Shown: in pieces, positions 1-7,127 of the stretch | How the letters are laid out: each line of letters opens with the position of its first letter | How positions within the stretch are numbered: position 1 is the stretch's first letter | Notes under the pieces: model-generated | Seen by the model: only the letters and a program-made list of their open reading frames with translations | The model's database searches: none | What the model was told of the DNA's origin: nothing | Assembly: GCA_019322815.1 (NCBI GenBank) | Contig: JAHWIB010000020.1 | Location: 1-21,908, forward strand | Source of the DNA: Candidatus Woesearchaeota archaeon | Lineage (GTDB): Archaea > Nanobdellota > Nanobdellia > Woesearchaeales > WJKL01 | Length of the DNA: 21,908 bases | Direction of reading: 5' to 3' | Translations under genes and position numbers: made by a program

Positions 1-886
1 ATGAATCAGTGATTAACAATTGAGTTACAGCCCCTGCGTTTGCAGCCATTTCAACTTCATCTGTTCCATAAGCTGCATTTTCTTGTTTTGAAATTTCTTT
101 TAATAATTCCTCTACTAATTCGATCTCTTTTGCTGATCTGACTTGCTTTAGAACTTCCCTCATTTCCGGCCTTTTAAGAACTTCATTTATTGCACCTTTA
201 TCAACAGAAGAGCATGCTGCTAGCACTATTTTTTCTTTTAGTTCTTTGTCTTTTATTTCCTTCATTAAATCTTCTTTCCAGAAAGCAGGGCTTGCTAAAA
301 TTATATTTTTTATTTTGTATCTTGTTGTATACTCTTTTAATGATTTTATAATTTCCTGATAAAATCCTCCTTTTACACTAACTCTTTCTTCTTTTTTTGC
401 AACTTCTCCTTTAATAGAACTTAATATTTTATACCCTCTTGGCTTTGATAAAGCAAAAATTGATTCTTCTCTGTCTAAAATGCAGATTAATATACTAGGT
501 ATTTTTTCTTCAGAAGCTTCTTTTAATTTGTCTAACTGGAATCTCAGCCATTTAGGTTTGGTGATTGTTATAATATCATTTTCTTCTATTTTAAAGCTAT
601 GGTGTGCTGCTTTTGGGATATCTTCAGGGCCTTGCACTACAATTCCAGAAATTCTTAGAATGTTATCTTTAAACTCAATTTTTTCTGTTTTTATTGTCAA
701 GGTAACCTTCTTTTTAATGATTTTTATGTTTCTTTCTTCTCCTTGTCCTAATTTTATTTTTCTGACTGTTTGAGCTTTGATAAGATCATCTTTATCTAAA
801 ATATGGCTTAAATACCATAAATCATCAATATTTTCAGCTTTAATTTTAATAATTCCTTTCTTTAGATTCTGATGAATAATTTTCAT
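1..886 (-). CDS. pelA: Pelota (Dom34) mRNA surveillance and ribosome rescue factor, 3' end cut by window
   Basis: I translated this on the minus strand from ATG 884-886. It gives 295 codons with no stop before base 1, so the last few dozen residues of a roughly 350-residue family are missing. The N-terminus (MKIIHQNLKKGIIKIKAENI), an early DDLWYLSHIL, then QGPEDIPKAAHH match the Sm-like domain of archaeal Pelota. A later GTDEVEMAANAGAV and LLITDS match the eRF1-like central/C-terminal domains. Pelota works with aEF1A (a known family fact) to split ribosomes stalled on broken mRNA. It lacks the GGQ motif of release factors, and I see none here. The start fits a leaderless transcript, with a TATA palindrome (905-916) about 25 bases upstream that is shared with the divergent gene. 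Confidence 0.93.
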   Translation of the reverse strand, partial: MKIIHQNLKKGIIKIKAENIDDLWYLSHILDKDDLIKAQTVRKIKLGQGEERNIKIIKKKVTLTIKTEKIEFKDNILRISGIVVQGPEDIPKAAHHSFKIEENDIITITKPKWLRFQLDKLKEASEEKIPSILICILDREESIFALSKPRGYKILSSIKGEVAKKEERVSVKGGFYQEIIKSLKEYTTRYKIKNIILASPAFWKEDLMKEIKDKELKEKIVLAACSSVDKGAINEVLKRPEMREVLKQVRSAKEIELVEELLKEISKQENAAYGTDEVEMAANAGAVTQLLITDS

Positions 887-904
887 GATTAAATTAAAGA
901 AACA

Positions 905-916
905 TTTATATATAAA
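905..916. promoter_or_regulatory. Palindromic TATA box shared by two divergent genes
   Basis: TTTATATATAAA is a perfect palindrome centred at about 910.5. It lies about 25 bases from the pelA ATG (886) and about 28 from the rightward ATG (939), the usual archaeal TATA distance to a leaderless start on both sides. A purine/A-rich GAAACAT on its left could be the BRE for the rightward gene. It is the only clear TATA in the 52-base gap. Confidence 0.65.
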
Positions 917-938
917 AGTTTACTTATTTCATAATAAT

Positions 939-2144
939 ATGGAAAGTTTTTTTAGGATTAGAAAATCCAAAAAAGGAATACAAGAAGCAGGCGCTATGGC
1001 AGCAGCTGCTTTAATAATTGTTATTACATTATTAATTGTGGGATATATACTATTTCTACCACCAGCAGAAAGAGAAAAACTTTTGAGTGAAGGTGATGAA
1101 GATGAAAATGCTACTGAGGAAGAAATAATTGAAATTGTTCTTTCAGAAACACCTGAAAGGATTTATCCTTTAACTCAAAGAGAATTTGAGCAGGAGCTTC
1201 CTTCTGTAAATATATTTATCAAAGAAGAAGCAACTGAACTTAAGAAAGTAGATTCTTTATTTACAAGCAGATCTTTGTTTAGTGATAAAAATGCTGTTGT
1301 AGAATTTGAGATTGTTGATGTTGAAGATATAAAAAATGTTCTGCTAAATTTTGTTGTCCAAGAATCAGAAGGAAGATTAATCATTAAATTAAATAATATT
1401 GAGATATATAACAGAGAAATAACAACAGCTAATATACAACCTATTGAACTTAAAGAAGGATTAATAGAAGGGACAAATGTGCTTGAGTTTTCTGTATCTT
1501 CTCCTGGAGCAACATTCTGGAGAACAAATAAATATGCTCTAGAAGATATCTTAATAACAGGCAGTGTAGTTGACAGAGAAGCGCAGGAAAGCAAACTTAC
1601 ATTTATGGTATCTCAGACAGAGCGTGAAAATCTAAAAAAAGTAAAACTTCATTTTTTTACTGACTGTGATTTAGATTCAGTGGGCAAATTAGAAATATGG
1701 ATTAATAATTATAATCTATATTCAGCAATTCCTGACTGCGGATCTCCAAACAGGCCAATAGAATTCAGCCCAGATAAGTTAGTTCCAGGTGAAAATCAAT
1801 TAATCTTTAAAACTGAAAAGGGAAGCTACCTTATTGACCATATAAGATTAACCTCAGAATTGGAAAGAGTTGAAGCTAAAACATATTATTTTACAATAGA
1901 CCAAGAAGAGTTTGATGATATTGAAGATGGATATTTGGATGCTACTTTATATATAAGATTTATAGATGATGAAACTCCTAAAGAAGCAAGAATATTAGTT
2001 AATGGACTTGCTTTTGGATTGGATCAGACAGATATTGAATTTGAAAAAGTGATTAATACTTATATTGTAAAAGGAAATAATGCTTTGAAGATAGAGCCAG
2101 ATGAAGCTATTGATGTAGCTGAATTAGAAGTAAGATTAGAGTAA
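939..2144 (+). CDS. Membrane-anchored surface protein with three tandem beta modules
   Basis: 401 residues from ATG 939. An in-frame ATG at 885 is less likely because the TATA box lies between the two. A basic N-terminus (RIRKSKKG) precedes a hydrophobic segment at about residues 20-40, and the rest should lie outside the cell. The KKG followed by IQEAG loosely resembles a class III (pilin-type) signal but could be a plain anchor. The exterior part has three repeated modules, at about 105-210, 215-316 and 321-401. Each has a strand pair like GRLIIKLNNIEIY, GKLEIWINNYNLY or EARILVNGLAFGL. Each then has a G-x-N-x-L turn (IEGTNVLEF, VPGENQLIF, VKGNNALKI) and a closing strand. These look like jelly-roll or other beta-sandwich folds. 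I do not recognise the family. It heads a block of surface-protein genes. Confidence 0.85.
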   Translation: MESFFRIRKSKKGIQEAGAMAAAALIIVITLLIVGYILFLPPAEREKLLSEGDEDENATEEEIIEIVLSETPERIYPLTQREFEQELPSVNIFIKEEATELKKVDSLFTSRSLFSDKNAVVEFEIVDVEDIKNVLLNFVVQESEGRLIIKLNNIEIYNREITTANIQPIELKEGLIEGTNVLEFSVSSPGATFWRTNKYALEDILITGSVVDREAQESKLTFMVSQTERENLKKVKLHFFTDCDLDSVGKLEIWINNYNLYSAIPDCGSPNRPIEFSPDKLVPGENQLIFKTEKGSYLIDHIRLTSELERVEAKTYYFTIDQEEFDDIEDGYLDATLYIRFIDDETPKEARILVNGLAFGLDQTDIEFEKVINTYIVKGNNALKIEPDEAIDVAELEVRLE

Positions 2145-2196
2145 ATGTTTTTAAAAAAAATTGAGGTGAATAGAGAGAATTCTTATTTAATTTAAA

Positions 2197-4284
2197 ATGG
2201 CCAAAGGTGCAGAAAAACAAAGAAGGAAAGAAATGTGGAAAGCAGAGCAGGCTAGAAGAGATAAACAAGCTGCAACCAAAGAAAGGTTATTGAGAGAGCA
2301 GGCCTTGAGAAGAGCAAGAGAATTAGCTGGAAACGGTCCTGAAAGACCTCTTGCTGGATTAGCTAAAACAGAAGCTGCAATCAAAGCAAAACAGCAGGCT
2401 GCTCAAGCTCCTGCAGCACAACAGGCTGCACCAGCTAAGCCTGCTGGACCTTCAAGATTAAACAAATTTGGCGGCTGGCTAAAAGCTGGAGTAGCTGGAA
2501 TGAAAGGTTATTTAGCTGGCAAACTTACAAGTAAGGGGGATGGAGAAGAAAAACAAAAATCTCCTCCAAGCCAGTTGACTGGCTGGATTTTCTTTTTTGT
2601 GTCTATAATCTTGTATTGGTTTGTAGATTTAGCAACAGGATATAACGGAATTGATATTGGTTTTTTTATTGGCCTTGGTGGAGCTGACTGGCTTTATAAA
2701 TCTGGAATTTTGACAATTATTGCAATAATTTTGGCTTTTCAATTTATTTTTTCAAGACCTGAATCTGGTGCAGAGTTTAAATCTGATATTTTCTTGGATA
2801 TTGTTTTGGCTTTTGTTTTTATTATAGCAAGATACAGTGTTGGAGCTCTTTATCATGCTATTTTTATTTTAGGAATCTGGTTTTTTCTCCTTAGACCTGT
2901 GAAAAGCAGAATTGATGCAAACCGCACATTAGCTATTCTTATTTTAATTGATTTTATTGGATTTTCTGCTCTAGAATACTTGCTTTCAAATACAGGATTT
3001 TTAGGTGGAGCAGGAATTGTGGCAAATTATGTGATGTTCCCGATATTTTCATTATATCTTTTAGGTTACTTAAAAGTTTATGGAAAAAGCGGGCTTGCTT
3101 CTTTTTTATTATTTTTAATAGTTGTACTTTATATATTTGGTTTTGTAAGAAACAGCCCTCAATATCAAACATTGACTTCTGAAATAGATTTAAAACAAAG
3201 AGAAGAAGCGTGGGGTTTTTGGAAAACATCTATTTTTAGAACAAAAGAATTTGCAGGAATGATATTGGATCCATTAGGATGCAGCAGTTTGATGGGAGTC
3301 AGCTCCAGCGATTATGAAGATTGTTTGAGAGAGAGACAATATGACAGGCTTTGTGCTGAATATGGAAGAGGAACTGAGGAATACGAAAACTGTATAAAAC
3401 AAAAACAAGGGTTGGATGTTACTGGAACAACAGACAAAACAATAAAGGAATTTACCAAAATAGAGTTTAAACAACCTAAAGAATTTCCAAAACAAGTCCA
3501 AAAAGAATTTTCTCCTCCTATTCCTATGCAGTTAAATATAGAAAGCCCTAAAAAACCAGTAACAATTGAATTAAGCTGCAAGTTTAAAACAGCAGGAGAA
3601 GAGTTTGATGGAGATGTTCAGCCTAAAAAAATAGAAGAGATTATAGGAACAAAAGAGCTGACAGTATTATGCGACAAACCATCTGACAAAGAATACAAAG
3701 AATTGAAAAGTTATACAGTTACATATACTGCAAAAGTAGAAGGCATTGAAACAGAATCAACTTTGACAAGATTATTTGTAGGAAAAGAACTAGATGAAAA
3801 AGAAAAATCTTCATTGCTGTCATTACATGAATTAACACAAACAGAATCCAGCAAAAGTGCAGAAGAATTTGCTGTGTTTTCATTTGGCATTGGAACACCT
3901 CCTACAAACCCTTTTATCAATAATAATCCAACTCAAGTTATTATAGGAAATATTGAAAATCTGGCAAACGGCAAAATCTTAGCTATTGAAAATATTGAAG
4001 TTAATTTGATAAACCATATAACGCTTACGCCTGCATGCTTAAAATCATTTACACAATCAGGAAACTCATTAATACTAAAACCAGAAGTAAAAAATAAACT
4101 AGTAAATCTTAAAACAAAAAAAGGAGAAAGATTATTTTTGCTTGGGTGTAATTTACAAATAGGTTCTGATCTTGCTGAAACAAAAGATTATGTCAAAAGA
4201 GGATTTAGCTCAAAAATGACATATACATATGAAATTACTAAAGAAGGAAAATTTACAGTAGCAAAAAACTTAGCAATAACATAA
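2197..4284 (+). CDS. Large polytopic membrane protein with basic coiled-coil N-terminus and C-terminal beta domains
   Basis: 695 residues from ATG 2197 (TAA at 2188 blocks any earlier in-frame start). Residues 1-60 are highly charged and helical (RRKEMWKAEQARRDKQAATK). Residues 60-86 are rich in Ala, Gln and Pro. About seven hydrophobic segments follow, near 129-146, 170-186, 198-214, 215-232, 244-262, 274-294 and 300-318. From about 320 on the protein is soluble and probably exterior, with cysteines and two beta-rich regions. The final region (about 570-690) contains IENLANGKILAIENIEVNL and a pair of cysteines (PACLKS, LLGCNLQI). It resembles the second domain of the three lipoproteins downstream. 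The next gene starts one base after its stop. The function is unknown to me; a membrane platform for the neighbouring surface proteins is inference. Confidence 0.85.
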   Translation: MAKGAEKQRRKEMWKAEQARRDKQAATKERLLREQALRRARELAGNGPERPLAGLAKTEAAIKAKQQAAQAPAAQQAAPAKPAGPSRLNKFGGWLKAGVAGMKGYLAGKLTSKGDGEEKQKSPPSQLTGWIFFFVSIILYWFVDLATGYNGIDIGFFIGLGGADWLYKSGILTIIAIILAFQFIFSRPESGAEFKSDIFLDIVLAFVFIIARYSVGALYHAIFILGIWFFLLRPVKSRIDANRTLAILILIDFIGFSALEYLLSNTGFLGGAGIVANYVMFPIFSLYLLGYLKVYGKSGLASFLLFLIVVLYIFGFVRNSPQYQTLTSEIDLKQREEAWGFWKTSIFRTKEFAGMILDPLGCSSLMGVSSSDYEDCLRERQYDRLCAEYGRGTEEYENCIKQKQGLDVTGTTDKTIKEFTKIEFKQPKEFPKQVQKEFSPPIPMQLNIESPKKPVTIELSCKFKTAGEEFDGDVQPKKIEEIIGTKELTVLCDKPSDKEYKELKSYTVTYTAKVEGIETESTLTRLFVGKELDEKEKSSLLSLHELTQTESSKSAEEFAVFSFGIGTPPTNPFINNNPTQVIIGNIENLANGKILAIENIEVNLINHITLTPACLKSFTQSGNSLILKPEVKNKLVNLKTKKGERLFLLGCNLQIGSDLAETKDYVKRGFSSKMTYTYEITKEGKFTVAKNLAIT

Positions 4285-4285
4285 A

Positions 4286-5155
4286 ATGAAAAATAAGATG
4301 TTAATAATTGGAATTATTATAATATTGATAATTAGTACAGGCTGCAGTCTAGGGAAAAAACCAGGAGATGTTGAACCAGAATCAGTTGATTATCATACAG
4401 GAACAGAAGGCCTTGTTCTTAATCTTGTAGAAGGAAGACCTCCTGGAAAAATATGGCCTGGCAGTGATTTTTTGATTGAAGTTGAATTAAGAAACAAGGG
4501 AGCACATGATATTGAAGGTGGAAAACTAAAACTCCATGGTTTTAATCCGATGTATGTTTCTCCAAGTGAAGAAGAAAAACCAATACAAACATTATATGGA
4601 AAAAGTTTTGGATATCCTGAAGGAGATTATGCATTAATCCAGTTTAAAGAATCAAATATATTAGCTCCTCCTGGAAAAACTCCGTTATCTTTTACTTTAT
4701 CAGCAGAATATGATTATGCAACAGAAGCGAGCGCGGAAATTTGTGTCAGTCCTGATATCACCCCCCTTGCTAAAACAATAGAGGCTGTATGTGAAGTAAA
4801 AGAGATTAATCTAAAAGGAGGGCAAGGAGCACCTGTTGCAGTAACAAGAATCAATGAAATACCAAGCTACAAAGGAACAAATCTGAATATAAATTTTATA
4901 CTTGATATTGAAAATGTTGGTAAAGGAGAGATATTGGGAGATATAATAGTAGAGAATGTAAAAGTAGGAACACAAAATTTGGTTTGTGATAAAACTGATT
5001 TTAAATTAAAGGAAGATACAAAATCAGCAAGATTAAAATGTGAATTAAATATGCTTAGACCATCAGGACCTTATACAAGCATACTTACAGCAAAATTTTC
5101 ATATAGATATAAAACAAAATTAGACAGCAAGATTGAAGTAATCAGTGAAGAATAA
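4286..5155 (+). CDS. Lipoprotein with two beta-sandwich domains (paralogue 1)
   Basis: 289 residues. A hydrophobic signal (about 4-17) ends in the lipobox STGC, with the lipidated cysteine near residue 20, so the mature protein is probably held on the outer face of the membrane. The first domain begins TGTEGLVLNL and carries FLIEVELRNKGAHDIEGG, typical of CARDB/Ig-like folds in which a strand is followed by N-K-G. A linker ending GGQGAPVAVTRI leads to a second domain with ILDIENVGKGEI and two cysteines (LVCDK, LKCEL). The start is joined to the previous gene as TAA-A-ATG with no ribosome binding site, suggesting coupled translation. Two paralogues follow. I do not recognise a named family. 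Confidence 0.88.
   Translation: MKNKMLIIGIIIILIISTGCSLGKKPGDVEPESVDYHTGTEGLVLNLVEGRPPGKIWPGSDFLIEVELRNKGAHDIEGGKLKLHGFNPMYVSPSEEEKPIQTLYGKSFGYPEGDYALIQFKESNILAPPGKTPLSFTLSAEYDYATEASAEICVSPDITPLAKTIEAVCEVKEINLKGGQGAPVAVTRINEIPSYKGTNLNINFILDIENVGKGEILGDIIVENVKVGTQNLVCDKTDFKLKEDTKSARLKCELNMLRPSGPYTSILTAKFSYRYKTKLDSKIEVISEE
4817..4845 (+). repeat. 29-base near-identical repeat inside lipoprotein paralogue 1 (pairs with 5759-5787)
   Basis: These bases encode the GGQGAPVAV linker. They match 5759-5787 at 28 of 29 positions by eye (A at 4831 against G at 5773), although the two genes are otherwise quite divergent. Confidence 0.8.
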
Positions 5156-5159
5156 ACCA

Positions 5160-5172
5160 AAAAGCTTAAATA
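5160..5172 (+). promoter_or_regulatory. BRE/TATA element for lipoprotein paralogue 2
   Basis: AAAAAGC followed by TTAAATA is centred about 29 bases before ATG 5198, the expected spacing for leaderless transcription. It gives the second and third lipoproteins a promoter separate from the upstream genes. Confidence 0.55.
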
Positions 5173-5197
5173 AAAAACTATATAAAAGATATATAAT

Positions 5198-6169
5198 ATG
5201 ATAAAAAAGAGGTATTTTGCATTTTTACTAATTTTAATGATTTTATCTGTAGTTTTAACAAGCTGTAAAGGAGGTTTAACTGGATCTAAAAAACCAGAAG
5301 ATGTTGAAGAAGATGTTCACAGCGGCACAAAGGGTCTTGTTATGAATTTTGCAAGAAATTTGCCTCCAAATAAAATGTTTGATACAGATGCTCTTGATAT
5401 TGTTGTTGAGTTAGAAAATAAGGGGGCTTCTGACTTAAAAGGAAATAGATGCTGGCTGCATTTAAGCGGTTATGACCAAAGTATTTTCCCAAATCTTTGG
5501 CCAGGGCCTTATCAATGCGGAGCATTAGATGCAAGGAGCATATATAATCCTGATGGCGGTTTTGATACAAAACAGTTTATGAGCCCTCCTTATGGTATAT
5601 TTTTACCAGAAGGAATTGACGTTCTTCCGCAAACATTTGTCGTACATGGATGCTATAAATATCAAACAAAAGCAAGGCCAATTGTCTGCATAAATCCAAG
5701 ATTGTATGATATAAGGGCTGCTACAGAAGCCTGTGTTGTACAAGATGTAGCAATGGGAGGAGGGCAAGGAGCGCCTGTTGCAGTAACCAATGTTAAAGTC
5801 AATATGATGAAAGACAAGGCTTTATTCACAATAACCGTTTCTAATTCAGGAACTGGAACTGTTTTAAGCGAGCAAACAAGCTTGTTAGGAGGAGTAGTAC
5901 ACAGCTGCCCTGTTAAATTAGAATATCAAGATATAGATATTGTCAGATATGATGTGGATATTGATTCAGCTGGTGCTAGTTTGCTGAGCTGCAGCCCTGA
6001 GCTTGAAGGACAGAATAAAATAAGATTAGTAAATAATCAAGGAAAGATAGTTTGTACATTTGCAATATATGGAGATACTGCATTTACAACTCCTTTAAGA
6101 GTAGATTTATATTATAATTATTTGGATTCAATTTCAAAACAAGTTGAAATAATTAAAACACCAAGTTAG
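5198..6169 (+). CDS. Lipoprotein with two beta-sandwich domains (paralogue 2)
   Basis: 323 residues. The signal peptide ends in the lipobox LTSC, with the cysteine near residue 23. It shares the block order of its neighbour: KKPEDVEEDVHSGTKGLVMNF, IVVELENKGASDLKG, a CYKYQTKA segment, then GGGQGAPVAVTNV and a second domain with FTITVSNSGTGTVL. A cysteine pair (LLSCSP and KIVCTF) sits where the other family members have one. It is longer than paralogue 1 because of extra sequence with additional cysteines in the first domain (NRCWLH, YQCGAL). It has its own TATA box 29 bases upstream. It is probably displayed at the cell surface; the ligand is unknown. Confidence 0.88.
   Translation: MIKKRYFAFLLILMILSVVLTSCKGGLTGSKKPEDVEEDVHSGTKGLVMNFARNLPPNKMFDTDALDIVVELENKGASDLKGNRCWLHLSGYDQSIFPNLWPGPYQCGALDARSIYNPDGGFDTKQFMSPPYGIFLPEGIDVLPQTFVVHGCYKYQTKARPIVCINPRLYDIRAATEACVVQDVAMGGGQGAPVAVTNVKVNMMKDKALFTITVSNSGTGTVLSEQTSLLGGVVHSCPVKLEYQDIDIVRYDVDIDSAGASLLSCSPELEGQNKIRLVNNQGKIVCTFAIYGDTAFTTPLRVDLYYNYLDSISKQVEIIKTPS
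5759..5787 (+). repeat. 29-base near-identical repeat inside lipoprotein paralogue 2
   Basis: Partner of 4817-4845 with one mismatch. It encodes the GGQGAPVAV linker between the two domains. Confidence 0.8.
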
Positions 6170-6174
6170 GAGGT
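6168..6174 (+). promoter_or_regulatory. Strong Shine-Dalgarno site for lipoprotein paralogue 3
   Basis: AGGAGGT lies 8 bases before ATG 6183 and overlaps the stop codon of the previous gene (TAG 6167-6169). It is one of the few clear ribosome binding sites in the window. It favours ATG 6183 over the adjoining TTG at 6180. Confidence 0.8.
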
Positions 6175-6182
6175 AGATTTTG

Positions 6183-7109
6183 ATGAATAAAAAATATATT
6201 TTTGCAATATTTGTTATAAGTTTGTTGATTTTGATAACTGCCTGTGAGGAAGGAGGGGAAGATATTACAGGTATTCCAGAACCTTTTGAAGGAGGAAGCC
6301 AAGGTTTAATAGCTGAATTTGAAGAGATAGGAATTATTGAAGAAGGAGAATATACATTTTATGAAGATGAGTTAATCCCAATGCAAATCAATTTTAAGAA
6401 TAAAGGAGAGGAAGATATTGAGGTAGGAGATTTAAGAATTGAGTTAAAGGGTATTTTAATTCAGGATTTTTCAGGAATTGTTTCTGATACTTTGACAAAT
6501 ACAGAATTAATAGAAGGAGTTAGTGAATTTAATCCAGAAGGCGGTGAAGAAATAATTGATTTTACTCCGACAGGAGGAGCAAGCTATTTGCAGGAAATTG
6601 CTGGAACACATTATACAATAAATCCATTTATAGTTTATACATATGAATATTCGACAAAAGCTTTAGTTCCTGAAGTTTGTTTTAAAGAGGATCTTAGAGA
6701 TACAAGGTTGTGCAATGTTAAAGAAAGCAAACAAATATTTTCTTCAGGAGCACCAATTCAAGTTATATCAGTAGAAGAAGAAACAGCTGGAACAGGAAAA
6801 ATATCATTGATATTTGAAGTTGAAAATGTTGGAGGAGGAGAAGTAACAACACCAGGAGATGAATTTAATCCTAGCTATGGACAGATAGCATACAGACTAG
6901 AACCAATAACAGAAAGACCTAATTGGGAATGCACAGCTGCAGGAAGACAGAATGAAGCAAGGCTGATAGGAGGCACTACAGTAATCAGATGCAGGCTTTT
7001 AAATCCGCTTCCAGAAGATGCTCTTTATACAAAAGCAATAGGATTAGTCATAAATTATGACTATAGGGATGTTATCCAGCAGAAAATAAGGATTAAAAAA
7101 GCAATCTAA
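6183..7109 (+). CDS. Lipoprotein with two beta-sandwich domains (paralogue 3)
   Basis: 308 residues from ATG 6183, chosen because AGGAGGT sits 8 bases upstream. A hydrophobic signal ends in the lipobox ITAC, with the cysteine near residue 21. The mature N-terminus is very acidic. Domain one carries GGSQGLIAEF and MQINFKNKGEEDIEVGDL. A YEYSTKA segment and SSGAPIQVISV mark the linker, and domain two carries LIFEVENVGGGEV. The cysteine pair (WECTA, VIRCRL) is present. It is the most divergent of the three, lacking the GGQG glycines. It is probably co-transcribed with paralogue 2 (13 bases between stop and start). Oligo-T runs follow the stop. Confidence 0.88.
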   Translation: MNKKYIFAIFVISLLILITACEEGGEDITGIPEPFEGGSQGLIAEFEEIGIIEEGEYTFYEDELIPMQINFKNKGEEDIEVGDLRIELKGILIQDFSGIVSDTLTNTELIEGVSEFNPEGGEEIIDFTPTGGASYLQEIAGTHYTINPFIVYTYEYSTKALVPEVCFKEDLRDTRLCNVKESKQIFSSGAPIQVISVEEETAGTGKISLIFEVENVGGGEVTTPGDEFNPSYGQIAYRLEPITERPNWECTAAGRQNEARLIGGTTVIRCRLLNPLPEDALYTKAIGLVINYDYRDVIQQKIRIKKAI

Positions 7110-7127
7110 TTTTTTTATTTATTTTTT
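7110..7127 (+). terminator. Oligo-T terminator after the surface-protein block
   Basis: Seven T (7110-7116) and then six T (7122-7127) directly follow the stop of the last lipoprotein gene. Archaeal RNA polymerase commonly stops at such runs without a hairpin. The tract also overlaps the end of the convergent rfcS gene. Confidence 0.45.

Noticed and set aside
480..773. Plus-strand open frame inside pelA
   Set aside because: It lies antisense to the clear Pelota coding frame, has no promoter or family-like sequence, and its composition is that of a reverse-complement shadow.
939..1060. Archaeal flagellin or pilin
   Set aside because: Only the short basic-glycine segment before the hydrophobic stretch is pilin-like; the protein is far longer and its repeats are not pilin domains.
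6180..6182. TTG start for lipoprotein paralogue 3
   Set aside because: ATG 6183 is one codon on and has ideal spacing to AGGAGGT.
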